Shown piece after piece: positions 1-8,403 of a stretch of DNA of 64,000 nt. Position numbers and translations under genes: made by a program. Below the pieces are notes generated by a model. The model was given only the letters and a program-made list of their open reading frames with translations. It was not told the DNA's origin and made no database searches. The stretch comes from Lachancea mirantina (lineage: Eukaryota; Ascomycota; Saccharomycetes; Saccharomycetales; Saccharomycetaceae): NCBI GenBank assembly GCA_900074745.1, contig LT598465.1, forward strand, positions 1,302,001 through 1,366,000, given 5' to 3'. Position 1 is the first letter of the stretch. Each line of letters begins with the position of its first letter.

Positions 1-1014
1 AGAAAGGCATATAACAAAAAATAGTAGGAGGAAGCACGGCTTTACTACCAACTACCTTCAAATCCATACCTGATCATAGAACTACTTCTTCCATTACCGC
101 AAAAAGGGAAACATTGTTTTTCGTTTTTTTCTCTACCTTGCCTAGCTCCTCGTGAGGCTGCCTCCAAGTCCCAACGGTCGATGCTTGGAAGACGCTTCGC
201 ATGAGGGCGCTTTACGGTATTTGGCAACGGAATCGATGAAAAACGGCAGCCTTCCATGCATACGATGTTGCCATTAGATACAGGAAACTACAGGCACATC
301 TGCATGCAGTCATTCAAAAGCCGTAAAACACAAAAAAACTTCCAGAAGGAAAAAGCAATATACCGTTTTCCTAGAGGCGAAAAAATTTCGTCCCTGCTCA
401 GAATTACTCAGGATTACGGCAGCACTACAGGCTTCGCAAAACCACGTCAAGAGCCAAATGCCAGATGTCAGAAGCCAGATGTGTGAGTCGCCCAGCATAA
501 TGTCCTTACGGCAGCTTCTAGTACTGTAAAACCTTCGCATCGATGCTAAGCGGAATCGAGCACTAATGCTATATTCTTGGTTAGGAAAGGAATTAGACCC
601 GTAAATATATTCGAATTTGCTTGCAAATTCCAGGAGGTGGAAACTAGAATCGTGTGTTCCATGAATGGTGACTTGCTTTTCTTTGCGCTTCTTCGCCTTT
701 TGGCGTCATCTTCAGCTTGTCTGTATGAGCTCTGAATCGAGTACCGCGCTTGAGGGCCTTGCCTGTGAGGCTCGCAGGCACACGCACGATCGAAGTGCTG
801 ACTTGCAGGAAGAGGGACAATATCCATGCACCGAATCAGGTACAAAGATGCAGGCACGTATTACTTAACACGGTAATGCATGAAATTACAAGGCACGCAA
901 AGGAACGCTCTGCGTGCCTGAGGAACTGTAATAGTAAGGCATGGATATCAGTTTAGCGGGCCAGCGGCAAGTACTTTGGGGCGCGGTTCGAGCCAGAAGA
1001 CGTTGGTGCGCTGG
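1..1014. other. Gene-poor left flank, no supported gene
   Basis: No reading frame here has a recognisable protein family, and the frames that are open are short and on both strands. The stretch contains five of the AGGCAC/GTGCCT hexamers described separately (292, 776, 852, 891, 914). The region could be the 3' or 5' flank of a gene lying outside the window, or decayed coding sequence. A basic stretch readable on the minus strand near 660-720 is not enough to call a pseudogene. Confidence 0.5.
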
Positions 1015-1023
1015 TATATATAA
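1015..1023 (+). promoter_or_regulatory. TATA box of the small secreted-protein gene
   Basis: TATATATAA lies 108 bases before the ATG at 1131. This is the normal spacing for a TATA element in a budding yeast promoter and supports transcription of the short frame downstream. Confidence 0.55.
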
Positions 1024-1130
1024 GGAAGGACTAGATGCAGGTCTCAAAGGCGTTGATCAAGTTATATTAAAAGACCAGATCAGCCGCTGCTTTCGCCTTA
1101 CGAATAAAGTTCCTTGCCGCATACTCAACA

Positions 1131-1298
1131 ATGAAATTCCAAACTATCGTTTCCTCCGCACTTCTCCTTGCCGGTGTCTGTGCCAAGCCAATTATCACCG
1201 AAGTCATCGTGAACACGATCGAAGTGGTCACAACAGCGACTTCGACCGTCACGCAAGTGGTCCAGACAACAACCCTCAGTGACTACCAGTTCGCCTAA
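1131..1298 (+). CDS. Small predicted secreted / cell-wall-type protein, 55 aa
   Basis: A 55-residue frame starts in a good yeast context (CAACAATGA, A at -3) and ends with TAA. Residues 1-18 look like a classical signal peptide: MK, a hydrophobic stretch of V, S, A and L, then a VCA-K cleavage site after about residue 18. The mature part of about 37 residues is very rich in Thr and Val, with repeated TEV, TVTQVV and TTT segments. This resembles O-mannosylated yeast wall proteins. There is no GPI signal, no cysteine after the signal peptide and no KR processing site. It could be a genuine tiny secreted protein or the surviving N-terminus of a longer mannoprotein, although no continuation is visible after the stop. 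Homologue not recognised. Confidence 0.5.
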   Translation: MKFQTIVSSALLLAGVCAKPIITEVIVNTIEVVTTATSTVTQVVQTTTLSDYQFA

Positions 1299-1713
1299 GT
1301 TTTTTGACAAGATCGACCTACATCATCGCATGGTTACTACACCTCAATCGCATGTGCGAAGGGCCACTTGGCGCCTTCGCCACGACCGCATAGCACGCAT
1401 TCGCATCATCGATATTCTAGCATAGCATTTCATACTCAAAATTAAGCTTTACAATTATTGCCTTCACTAAAAATTTATACGCTACGGCGCCAATGCCGCC
1501 TACAACCCCATTTGAGATCTTGAATTTTCCATTGACCGTGAAAAAGTTTTAACCGTCATCCAAGAAAGCGGTGGCCCCACTCGACAACACTGCTTGAAAA
1601 AAGAACTGAGCCACCCCACAGGTGAACTTTTGACGCCCAACAGGACCGCTCTGTTCAAAGGACATATCGCTCCGTCCTATTGTCGCGCCTTTGTCTGTAC
1701 AGTGTCTCGAGCG

Positions 1714-1742
1714 GTGCCTGTCAGGCACATGCTTCGTGCCTG
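1714..1742. repeat. Three-arm inverted repeat GTGCCTG / CAGGCAC / GTGCCTG
   Basis: GTGCCTG (1714-1720), one T, CAGGCAC (1722-1728), seven bases, then GTGCCTG (1736-1742). The first two arms form a perfect 15-base odd palindrome. The second and third can form an alternative hairpin with 8-bp arms and a 7-base loop. This is the densest point of the hexamer cluster. Confidence 0.7.
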
Positions 1743-1838
1743 ATGAAATTTCAAAAGCTCTGGAACTTCCGTTGATCGCTGACCGGTAAAAGGCAGCAGC
1801 AAGTTCATGTGGGCACATGGATCACTAGTAGTCACAAG

Positions 1839-1868
1839 GCACATGTTAAATGCATATGCAACATGTGC
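1839..1868. repeat. Inverted repeat GCACATGTT ... AACATGTGC
   Basis: Perfect 9-bp arms at 1839-1847 and 1860-1868 are separated by 12 bases that are themselves nearly palindromic (ATGCATATGC). The left arm overlaps one of the AGGCAC hexamers. Confidence 0.65.
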
Positions 1869-3177
1869 TCGCATCAAACCCTAGCTTCCCGCTTTCAAGT
1901 TCCTGTGGTTAACTTTCCTGTGCCTTTTCTCTTGCAGGACGACTCAAACCTGATCGAAGTTTCCGAATCGGGAAAGAACAGCCTCACGTGCAACTCACCG
2001 GACGCACTTGGCGTAGTCTGACAAGTTAGCCAATAGCTTTGCAGGAACCACTTTTTCGACTCAGCAAGAGCGTTGCTTCCTGTATGTCCTGATTAGGGAA
2101 ATTTGGGCTGGAGATGTCGATAGCGCCATATCTCAAGAGTAAGACGTGCCGCCAATCGTTATACATCTGGTATAACCGCCAAATGAACCACAGGGCACAG
2201 TTATTAGATAAGGAGACAGACTCGCTGTTACACACACACATCTCAAAAGACGCTGTCTGTTCACCTCTCTGGGGTTTCTTCCCATGCATAATGGTGCGAC
2301 GCATTGAAAGCTCCGTACTTCTAAGCCGACGTCATCACGTGGCATGGCAAGGCCTCAAGAAGTGGCTTCGCAGCATACAGCTGTGCCTCAAGATTAGATA
2401 AGCAACAACGGTCACGAAGGCACTTCTAGCATGACTGCAGAGTGCCTACCGTTCTTTGCTATGCAATCCAAGGTGCCTATATGTTCCTACAAAGTAACAC
2501 ATACATTGCAGGATATAAAAATGGTGTGCAGAACAGGCAAGCCTCGCAGAACAGTTAAAGTATGACAAGCGTTCCGCAGCTGTACCTATGGTCTACAGGC
2601 AAGAGCGGGGTAGGAAAAAGCAGCACGAGATGCACAAATTGTTCGACCACCTGCGCCTTTATCGGTGTTGTTGCCTGAAAAGCCCACGGTTGCAGACCGC
2701 CGTGACAGTTACGAGAATATGGATACATCGTTGTTAGCGAAAACCGATCAAAGAAGTTTACCTTTGCATTTGCCTTTGCAATGCGATGCAGGACATTCGT
2801 TGTTCTAGCGCGCTGGAACGTCTTAAGTCTGAAAGGGTCGATGTCTGCTGATGTCACGTGACTACGATCGACACGATCCAGGTGACTGAATATTTGAGTA
2901 TTATTTGAGTAGTGACGTACAAAGCGATGTTTGAATTCTGGTTTGTTTTCATTTCTGAAGATGTTCCAAGAGCTGAAAATTTATGTTTGTGTTAGAGTGT
3001 TTTGACCAGTGCATCGGCTAAGATATCGTCAGGCTGAAGTGCTGAGACGTGTAATTTAAGCTTCACTTTAGCAGATCTCACAGGTGTGACAATTGGAGTC
3101 CAATTGGAAGTAGAATTGAACCCTGTGTGAAGGCCAAAACAACATCAGATTGAGCGTTCTAAGGCACCACGCACAAT

Positions 3178-4500
3178 ATGCAAGACTACGTACCGCAGAA
3201 CCTAGCGGCACTTAGCGATGAGAATAGTTCCATGCCGTCAATAGCGGCCGGGAAAGTTGATGCGCACCACACGCTGAAACCACGGTATTTGGAGGCTAGG
3301 GTTGCGTTGAGCGACGTCACTTCCCAAATAAACAAGACAAACACAGCGGACACAAACACGATAATGTCCAAGCACTCACAGTCAAACACCACAGGACCTG
3401 TAGCACGGGCTGATGAGAGCTATTCGGAAGATGGAGAACAGGAACCCAACGAGGACGAAATAGAAGAATTGGGGTATGTGGTGAGGCGAGCTAGTCACGT
3501 GACCATAAGTTCTAGTGAATCATCTGCCCTCGATGCAGCTCCGTTGTCACCGCAGCATGAAGCCGCTTGCAACAATGACGGCACCTCGTCGCTTGAGTGC
3601 GTTCCGCTTCAGCTCCTCGTTACCGAAGACTCTCGACGGACAGTACGCCTTGCGTACGAAAAGCTCCATCGCAACTCACCGGATCTATTGGATGAGGACA
3701 CCTACGATGTTGTCATGGTAGCAGAATATGTCGATGACATTTTTGATCACATCAAATATCTGGAACAGGAATACAAGCCGGATGGCACCTACATGAACTC
3801 TCAACCGGAGCTTAAATGGTCCTATAGAGCAACACTTCTCGACTGGCTCGTGCAAGTACACTCTAGATTCCAACTGCTTCCCGAGACCCTTTACCTCACC
3901 GTTAACATTATAGATCGATTTCTATCCAAAAAGACCGTTACTTTAAACCGGTTTCAATTGGTTGGTGCTGCGGCCCTTTTCATTGCTGCAAAGTTTGAAG
4001 AGATCAATTGCCCATCTTTGAAAGAAATTTTGTACATGCTCGACAATGCTTATAGTCGAGAAGAGCTACTGAAGGCCGAGAGTTTTATGATTGACACGTT
4101 AGGGTTTGACTTGGGGTGGCCAGGTCCAATGTCTTTCTTAAGAAGAGTGAGCAAAGCAGACGATTATGAGTACGACATACGAACTCTGGCGAAATATCTA
4201 CTTGAAACGACTATTATGGATCCTCGATTAGTTTCTGCTCTTCCTAGTTGGCTGGCTGCCGGAGCTTACTACCTGAGCAAAATCATACTCAAGTCGCACG
4301 AATGGACTTGTGAACATATTTTTTATTCGGGCTACGCAGCGGAACAACTCATTCCTTTAGCAACTTTGATTTTAGGAAACTGCAGACTCGCAATGAAGCG
4401 CCATCAGGCTGTTTTTGAGAAGTACTCGGAACGCCGGCATCGGAGGTCGGCACAGGTTGTGGAACGGTGGATAGCGCTGGCAGAACAAAGGCCAGACTAA
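3178..4500 (+). CDS. CLB3: B-type cyclin, Clb3/Clb4 type
   Basis: A 440-residue mitotic B-type cyclin, the regulatory partner of Cdc28 (Cdk1) for S-phase and spindle functions. Residues 41-49 (RVALSDVTS) match the RxALxDVxN destruction box recognised by the anaphase-promoting complex. The N-terminal 170 residues are otherwise low-complexity and acidic. The N-terminal cyclin box begins near residue 212 with LKWSYRATLLDWLVQVH and continues through NIIDRFLSKK and FIAAKFEEI. The C-terminal cyclin fold follows (FDLGWPGPMSFLRRVSKAD). Its neighbour is SAS10, as at S. cerevisiae CLB3, while ATG38 and TUB4 nearby match the CLB4 locus. It therefore probably represents the single ancestor of the CLB3/CLB4 pair; the symbol is a convenience. 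The start is the first ATG of the frame. Confidence 0.9.
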   Translation: MQDYVPQNLAALSDENSSMPSIAAGKVDAHHTLKPRYLEARVALSDVTSQINKTNTADTNTIMSKHSQSNTTGPVARADESYSEDGEQEPNEDEIEELGYVVRRASHVTISSSESSALDAAPLSPQHEAACNNDGTSSLECVPLQLLVTEDSRRTVRLAYEKLHRNSPDLLDEDTYDVVMVAEYVDDIFDHIKYLEQEYKPDGTYMNSQPELKWSYRATLLDWLVQVHSRFQLLPETLYLTVNIIDRFLSKKTVTLNRFQLVGAAALFIAAKFEEINCPSLKEILYMLDNAYSREELLKAESFMIDTLGFDLGWPGPMSFLRRVSKADDYEYDIRTLAKYLLETTIMDPRLVSALPSWLAAGAYYLSKIILKSHEWTCEHIFYSGYAAEQLIPLATLILGNCRLAMKRHQAVFEKYSERRHRRSAQVVERWIALAEQRPD

Positions 4501-4852
4501 GGTAAACATCTAGCGCCCCTTAGCGACATAAAGAAGTGGAAAAGAATAGGCGTAAACAAGACGCATCTTTTTCTAAAGGCATTATCTCACCATTAAAACT
4601 TAATGTAGAATATAGAGTCGGTCCGTTCTAGCCTTACCGTAATCCGGTATTGATTAGACAGTGACATTATCAGCATGACATTTCAATAACAAATGAACTA
4701 TTAATAATGAGATAGGTACAATTTCTTTCAAGATCCGCATAGCTTTAAGGCGAATTGTTAATATAAAAGAAAGACTCTCACAAAAAGCGCTTTTTCTGAG
4801 TAAGCTTACCCCGCGGGAAATGTTACTTGAAGAATTATGCGAAGAGTAGTTA
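4501..4852. other. Convergent intergenic region, cyclin / SAS10
   Basis: About 350 bases between two stop codons. It is AT-rich with no conserved gene and presumably holds the two 3' untranslated regions and polyadenylation signals. Confidence 0.6.
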
Positions 4853-6634
4853 TCACGACCGGAATTTGACCGACCGCGTAACATTCTTTTTGATACCTGT
4901 CTTTTCACCTTCGTAAGCACTGGATTGACCACCTGAGTAAACAGCACGCACGGATTTGAGCTTTTTCTTTGCTTTGTCGAACTTCTTCCGCTTCTTAACA
5001 CGAGAGTTTCTGTTATCCTTTTTTCTCTTCGGCGTAAGACCTTTGTTCTTCAATATTTGATAGTTAATAGCACGCTTGCCATCTTGCCCAACAACGTCTG
5101 CAAGCTCTGCCAATCCGCCTTCTCTTGCGGCAAGGAGAGCCTGTTTATGGGCCTGCTGTCTAGAATCTTTTCTATCTTGTCTGGCCTTTTGTACTTGAGC
5201 ATAATAATCTGTTGAAAAGGCCCTCTTAAGAGCACTGGCTGTATTCTCGTCGTCAGAATCGAGATCATTACCGTCAAGTTCAGCATCCTTTGACCCTTGT
5301 TGCCCACGCTTTCTCGCTTCTTCCAAGAGTCGTTGTTGCCTCTCGAAGAGTCTTTCCTTGTAGGGTATGTCATCGTCACCTTTAAACTTTTCCCCTTTCT
5401 TGTTTTCCTGCTGATCAATTTTCGAAGTGTAGAACCGTAAGGTCTTTTTTCTAGCCTTCTTGTCTAGAGCATCAACGTCTGCGATCTCATCTTCAACAAA
5501 ATCGTCCATTTCGCTATTGAGAGCTCTGTTATCTGGAGCCTTTGTCCAACGTGGCCTGCTTACATCTATTTCAAAGTCTTCTTCATCGTTGTCAGATGCG
5601 ACCTCACCTTCGGCCTCAGCCTCAGAATCAAGCTCTCCCTGATCTGAGTCAGTTTGCAAGAGCTTCTCATCGAGCTCTTCAACAATACCGCCATGTTCTA
5701 AAATTTCATCCTCAGATAGCTGCTCCTCGTCGTTATCCTGACTTGCGCCATCATTTACCTCCGGAAGTTCTTGTGCTTGCCTCCAAATTTCTTTGCAGCT
5801 CAAAATACTCTCCATTAATGGATGATGCTTCATTGTGTGAAATTCCTCGTTGGTATCGAATTCATGCCTTAATATTGAAAAATATGATACCACAGTGCCC
5901 AGGTAAGCGGATAAAGCCAATGCTTTGATTCTGCTTACTGCAGATGACCCAGTATTTACCTTAAGGTCTTCTAACAGCGGTACCAGACTTGCCAACTCGT
6001 TGGCTAGAGGGAAAAACTCAGGAAATGACGTTTTCAACAGTTCTTGCTTTGCTTCAGTTGACATCTTGAAAACATCCTTTCCTACAGCTTCAGAAGCGCT
6101 GGCTGCACCCGAAGCTTGAAATTGCGCCACATCGAACTCTTTAGCATTTTTTTCCCACTCCTCATCCAGACCCTCGTCCAGATAATCGCCCATATTCAAA
6201 TCCTCGAGATGCTTTTTCTGCTGCCGAAGTGCTTCCTGTTCAATTTCTTTCGCATCTTCTTCATCCTCCAAGTCATCTGCACCGTAGTACTCGTTCTTAG
6301 TACTACCCCAAGCATTTTCGTTCTCCAACATGTCTCCTCCGTCTTCGTTTTCACTTCCATCTACTTGCAGATTTCGACCAAAAACTTCCCTGTATGCCTT
6401 TTGTCCATCAAGCTCCTCGTCTTCCGAACCAGAGTGCTCCTCGACACCCAAAACCTCTTCCTCTTCGTCGTCTTCCATCAATCTTTCGTCGTCTTCCGAC
6501 ATTTCATCTTCAATTCTGGCCTCATCTAACAGAATCTTTTCTCGTTTTTTAGCAAAGCTATCAACTTCGTTAAAACCGTAATCATCCCCAGTTGGTCGAT
6601 CCTCGCCACGCTTCGATTTATTAGGTTTAACCAT
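4853..6634 (-). CDS. SAS10: Sas10/Utp3, small-subunit processome protein
   Basis: A 593-residue nucleolar protein of the U3-containing small-subunit processome, needed for early pre-18S rRNA processing. S. cerevisiae Sas10 is about 610 residues. The N-terminal 160 residues contain long acidic runs. A Sas10/Utp3 helical domain follows at about 200-310 (FFPLANELASLVPLLEDLK). There is more acidic linker, then the basic Sas10 C-terminal domain at about 520-593 (RAINYQILKNKGLTPKRKK). The ATG at 6634 gives MVKPNK and is the only sensible start. It is divergent from RPC53 across a 181-base promoter with PAC and RRPE elements, which fits co-regulation with the ribosome-biogenesis regulon. Confidence 0.95.
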   Translation of the reverse strand: MVKPNKSKRGEDRPTGDDYGFNEVDSFAKKREKILLDEARIEDEMSEDDERLMEDDEEEEVLGVEEHSGSEDEELDGQKAYREVFGRNLQVDGSENEDGGDMLENENAWGSTKNEYYGADDLEDEEDAKEIEQEALRQQKKHLEDLNMGDYLDEGLDEEWEKNAKEFDVAQFQASGAASASEAVGKDVFKMSTEAKQELLKTSFPEFFPLANELASLVPLLEDLKVNTGSSAVSRIKALALSAYLGTVVSYFSILRHEFDTNEEFHTMKHHPLMESILSCKEIWRQAQELPEVNDGASQDNDEEQLSEDEILEHGGIVEELDEKLLQTDSDQGELDSEAEAEGEVASDNDEEDFEIDVSRPRWTKAPDNRALNSEMDDFVEDEIADVDALDKKARKKTLRFYTSKIDQQENKKGEKFKGDDDIPYKERLFERQQRLLEEARKRGQQGSKDAELDGNDLDSDDENTASALKRAFSTDYYAQVQKARQDRKDSRQQAHKQALLAAREGGLAELADVVGQDGKRAINYQILKNKGLTPKRKKDNRNSRVKKRKKFDKAKKKLKSVRAVYSGGQSSAYEGEKTGIKKNVTRSVKFRS

Positions 6635-6692
6635 CCTTTCAACAGCTCTAACCTAAATCAAATCTCTACTTTTGTAACTTATTTTGGTAAGT

Positions 6693-6750
6693 CGATGAGC
6701 TTCTGGAAAATTTGATGATGCGATGAGCTACTGAAAAATTTTGAAAAATT
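6693..6750. promoter_or_regulatory. PAC and RRPE elements, SAS10/RPC53 divergent promoter
   Basis: CGATGAGC at 6693-6700 and GCGATGAGC at 6720-6728 match the PAC element. TGAAAAATTTT at 6732-6742 and a second TGAAAAATT at 6742-6750 match RRPE. In yeast this pair marks rRNA-processing and Pol I/III genes (Dot6/Tod6 and Stb3 sites). One copy set can serve both divergent genes, and both belong to that regulon. Confidence 0.8.
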
Positions 6751-6815
6751 AGATCAACATCAACAGATCGAAGAGTGCAAATTGGTTCAATCATCAACAT
6801 CTGAATTGTCGAACT

Positions 6816-8033
6816 ATGAGTGGTACAGGCCGGTTACCGTCATTAAATCAGCCCAATGGGAAAACAGGACTGAAGTTCAAGCCCAAAGTGCTGGCAAGAA
6901 GATCTAAGGAAGAGCGAGAAGCGTCTGTACCCAAGACGGCCCCAGAGGAAGTGGGCCGCGGCAGGAATGATGACGGGAAGCACAAATACAGTAAACGAAA
7001 TATAGGTAACAACATGCAACGGAGGACGCCGCGGTACCTCAACAATACGCATGTGATCAACAGCGGGCCGTTTGCTGCCGGCAATTTTAGCGGTGGTGGC
7101 GGTGACATGCGAAGAGGTTTTATCAAATCAGAGGGAAATCAGGCCAACCTGTTGAAGGAGGGCCTTAAGGAAGTAGGTGATGATTCGGACGGTGAAAATG
7201 CGACTAAAATAAACATGGGGAAGGAATACAGGAAGAATCGTGCGGATGACAGTGACATTGACAGTGACCATGAGGACGACGCAGCAGCTCTTCAATCTAA
7301 ACAGCTTGCAAGCTTGTTCCCTGTACGAGCGACGCGGGTGCGACACGAGGACGTCGAGGCGGTGAAAAAAGAGCTACAGGAGTCGATGTCGGACGCTGCG
7401 ACGCGAGAACCCACACCGGGGGTACCGAAATTGGAAGACGAAGAAGAGGACAGGCAGAACAGCGTGAAAGCGGCATTACAGAGCATCTTAAAAGGAAATG
7501 ACACCGAGCTTCAGCGGAAATTGGACGGACTGAAGTTACAAGGCGAGTTCCATTCCGTTAACTCCCACGAGGCTGAACAAGAAGTCCATTTATTGAACGA
7601 GGACCACAAGCATATTACCAGGAAGCTGGTGAGACTGAATAACAAACCTAATAAATTTTTACTTTTCCAGCTTCCGAGTGTTTTGCCCGAATTTGAGGCA
7701 GAGATGATACCGGAAGCGTCCGGCACTGCAGTTGCTACAGCGTCAGAGACATCTGCTATGGACGAAAAACCTGTTGAGAAACCTTCTAAAATTACGAAAC
7801 TTGAGCAAGAACAGAATAAGCCAAATCCTGTTACAGGAAATATTGGTTCTTTGCGAGTTCACAAATCAGGCAGATTGTCGGTAAAAGTCGGCAACGTTGT
7901 CATGGACATCAGCAGAGGTGCCGAGGCATCGTTTCTACAACAACTGGTGGCGCTCGATGACAGGGAAGAGGAAAGGGCCGTCGAATGTCTCGGTCGAATT
8001 GACGGAAAAGTAGTCGTTACGCCACAGTTTTGA
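6816..8033 (+). CDS. RPC53: RNA polymerase III subunit C53
   Basis: A 405-residue RNA polymerase III subunit that partners with C37 in termination and reinitiation on tRNA and 5S genes. The N-terminus (SGTGRLPSL... LKFKPKVLARRSKEER) is the conserved basic Rpc53 start. The middle is charged and poorly conserved. The C-terminal dimerisation region, about 335-405, contains GNIGSLRVHKSGRLSVKVG and ends KVVVTPQF. The length is close to the S. cerevisiae protein. It sits head to head with SAS10 and tail to head with ATG9, the same order as S. cerevisiae YDL153-YDL149. Confidence 0.94.
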   Translation: MSGTGRLPSLNQPNGKTGLKFKPKVLARRSKEEREASVPKTAPEEVGRGRNDDGKHKYSKRNIGNNMQRRTPRYLNNTHVINSGPFAAGNFSGGGGDMRRGFIKSEGNQANLLKEGLKEVGDDSDGENATKINMGKEYRKNRADDSDIDSDHEDDAAALQSKQLASLFPVRATRVRHEDVEAVKKELQESMSDAATREPTPGVPKLEDEEEDRQNSVKAALQSILKGNDTELQRKLDGLKLQGEFHSVNSHEAEQEVHLLNEDHKHITRKLVRLNNKPNKFLLFQLPSVLPEFEAEMIPEASGTAVATASETSAMDEKPVEKPSKITKLEQEQNKPNPVTGNIGSLRVHKSGRLSVKVGNVVMDISRGAEASFLQQLVALDDREEERAVECLGRIDGKVVVTPQF

Positions 8034-8181
8034 AAACTAGAAAAAAAGCCAAAAAAATGAGATAAACACCACACTGCTGCATCAAGATTTTAGGGGTAGG
8101 AGGAGCTCGTCAAAGCTCGCAGGGTCTTGGGCTTAACGCCGTCGATTGTATGGTACTAGTATCTGAGTATGATATATCACT

Positions 8182-8403
8182 ATGTACGGAGAAAGTAGCC
8201 CATTGATCGAAAGGATGAACTTATGCCTAGGGCACCCTAATCATGAACTGAACATTACAATAAATGGTAAGGACTTAGCATCTGATAAGCAAGAATGGAT
8301 TCAAGTGGGCCACTTGGCAATGGTCATGAAAGAAATACGTTTTTATCCCGGGTTTTTGGAGCGAATTCCGCTGACAATGGATCTATGGGATACACAGAAA
8401 TGA
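8182..8403 (+). other. Possible overlapping upstream ORF of ATG9
   Basis: A 73-codon frame starts at 8182 and runs past the ATG9 start at 8295 in a different frame. It is preceded by a very short ATG frame near 8149. If the ATG9 transcript begins upstream of 8182, ribosomes using this ATG would pass the ATG9 start. The peptide has no recognisable similarity, so only its position is of interest. Confidence 0.25.

Larger units (their letters stand above)
292..3167. repeat. Dispersed AGGCAC/GTGCCT hexamer cluster
   Basis: Fifteen copies of AGGCAC or its complement were counted by eye, starting at 292, 776, 852, 891, 914, 1714, 1723, 1736, 1837, 1920, 2383, 2418, 2442, 2473 and 3162. Chance predicts roughly one or two in this length on both strands. 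Many copies extend to CAGGCAC or AAGGCAC. Both orientations occur and spacing is irregular, so this looks like a field of binding sites or a dispersed short repeat rather than a tandem array. Confidence 0.6.
1299..3177. other. Long intergenic region upstream of the cyclin gene
   Basis: About 1.9 kb without a supported gene. It contains ten of the AGGCAC hexamers, the two inverted repeats, and three CACGTG E-boxes (1985, 2336, 2855). The last lies in GTCACGTGAC, an ideal Cbf1-type site. It is unusually long for this compact genome and may be an extended regulatory region for the cyclin, a noncoding transcript, or a former gene. Confidence 0.45.

Noticed and set aside
546-857. Minus-strand frame of 103 codons as a gene or pseudogene
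   Set aside because: Composition is irregular, no family is recognisable, and several overlapping frames of similar length exist on the other strand.
985-994. GGTTCGAGCC resembling a tRNA B box
   Set aside because: The flanks cannot form a T stem, and there is no A box or acceptor stem at a suitable distance.
2854-2990. Possible centromere: GTCACGTG resembles CDEI
   Set aside because: No 80-160 base AT-rich CDEII follows, and no CDEIII core with the central CCG was found on either side. It is better read as a Cbf1-type E-box.
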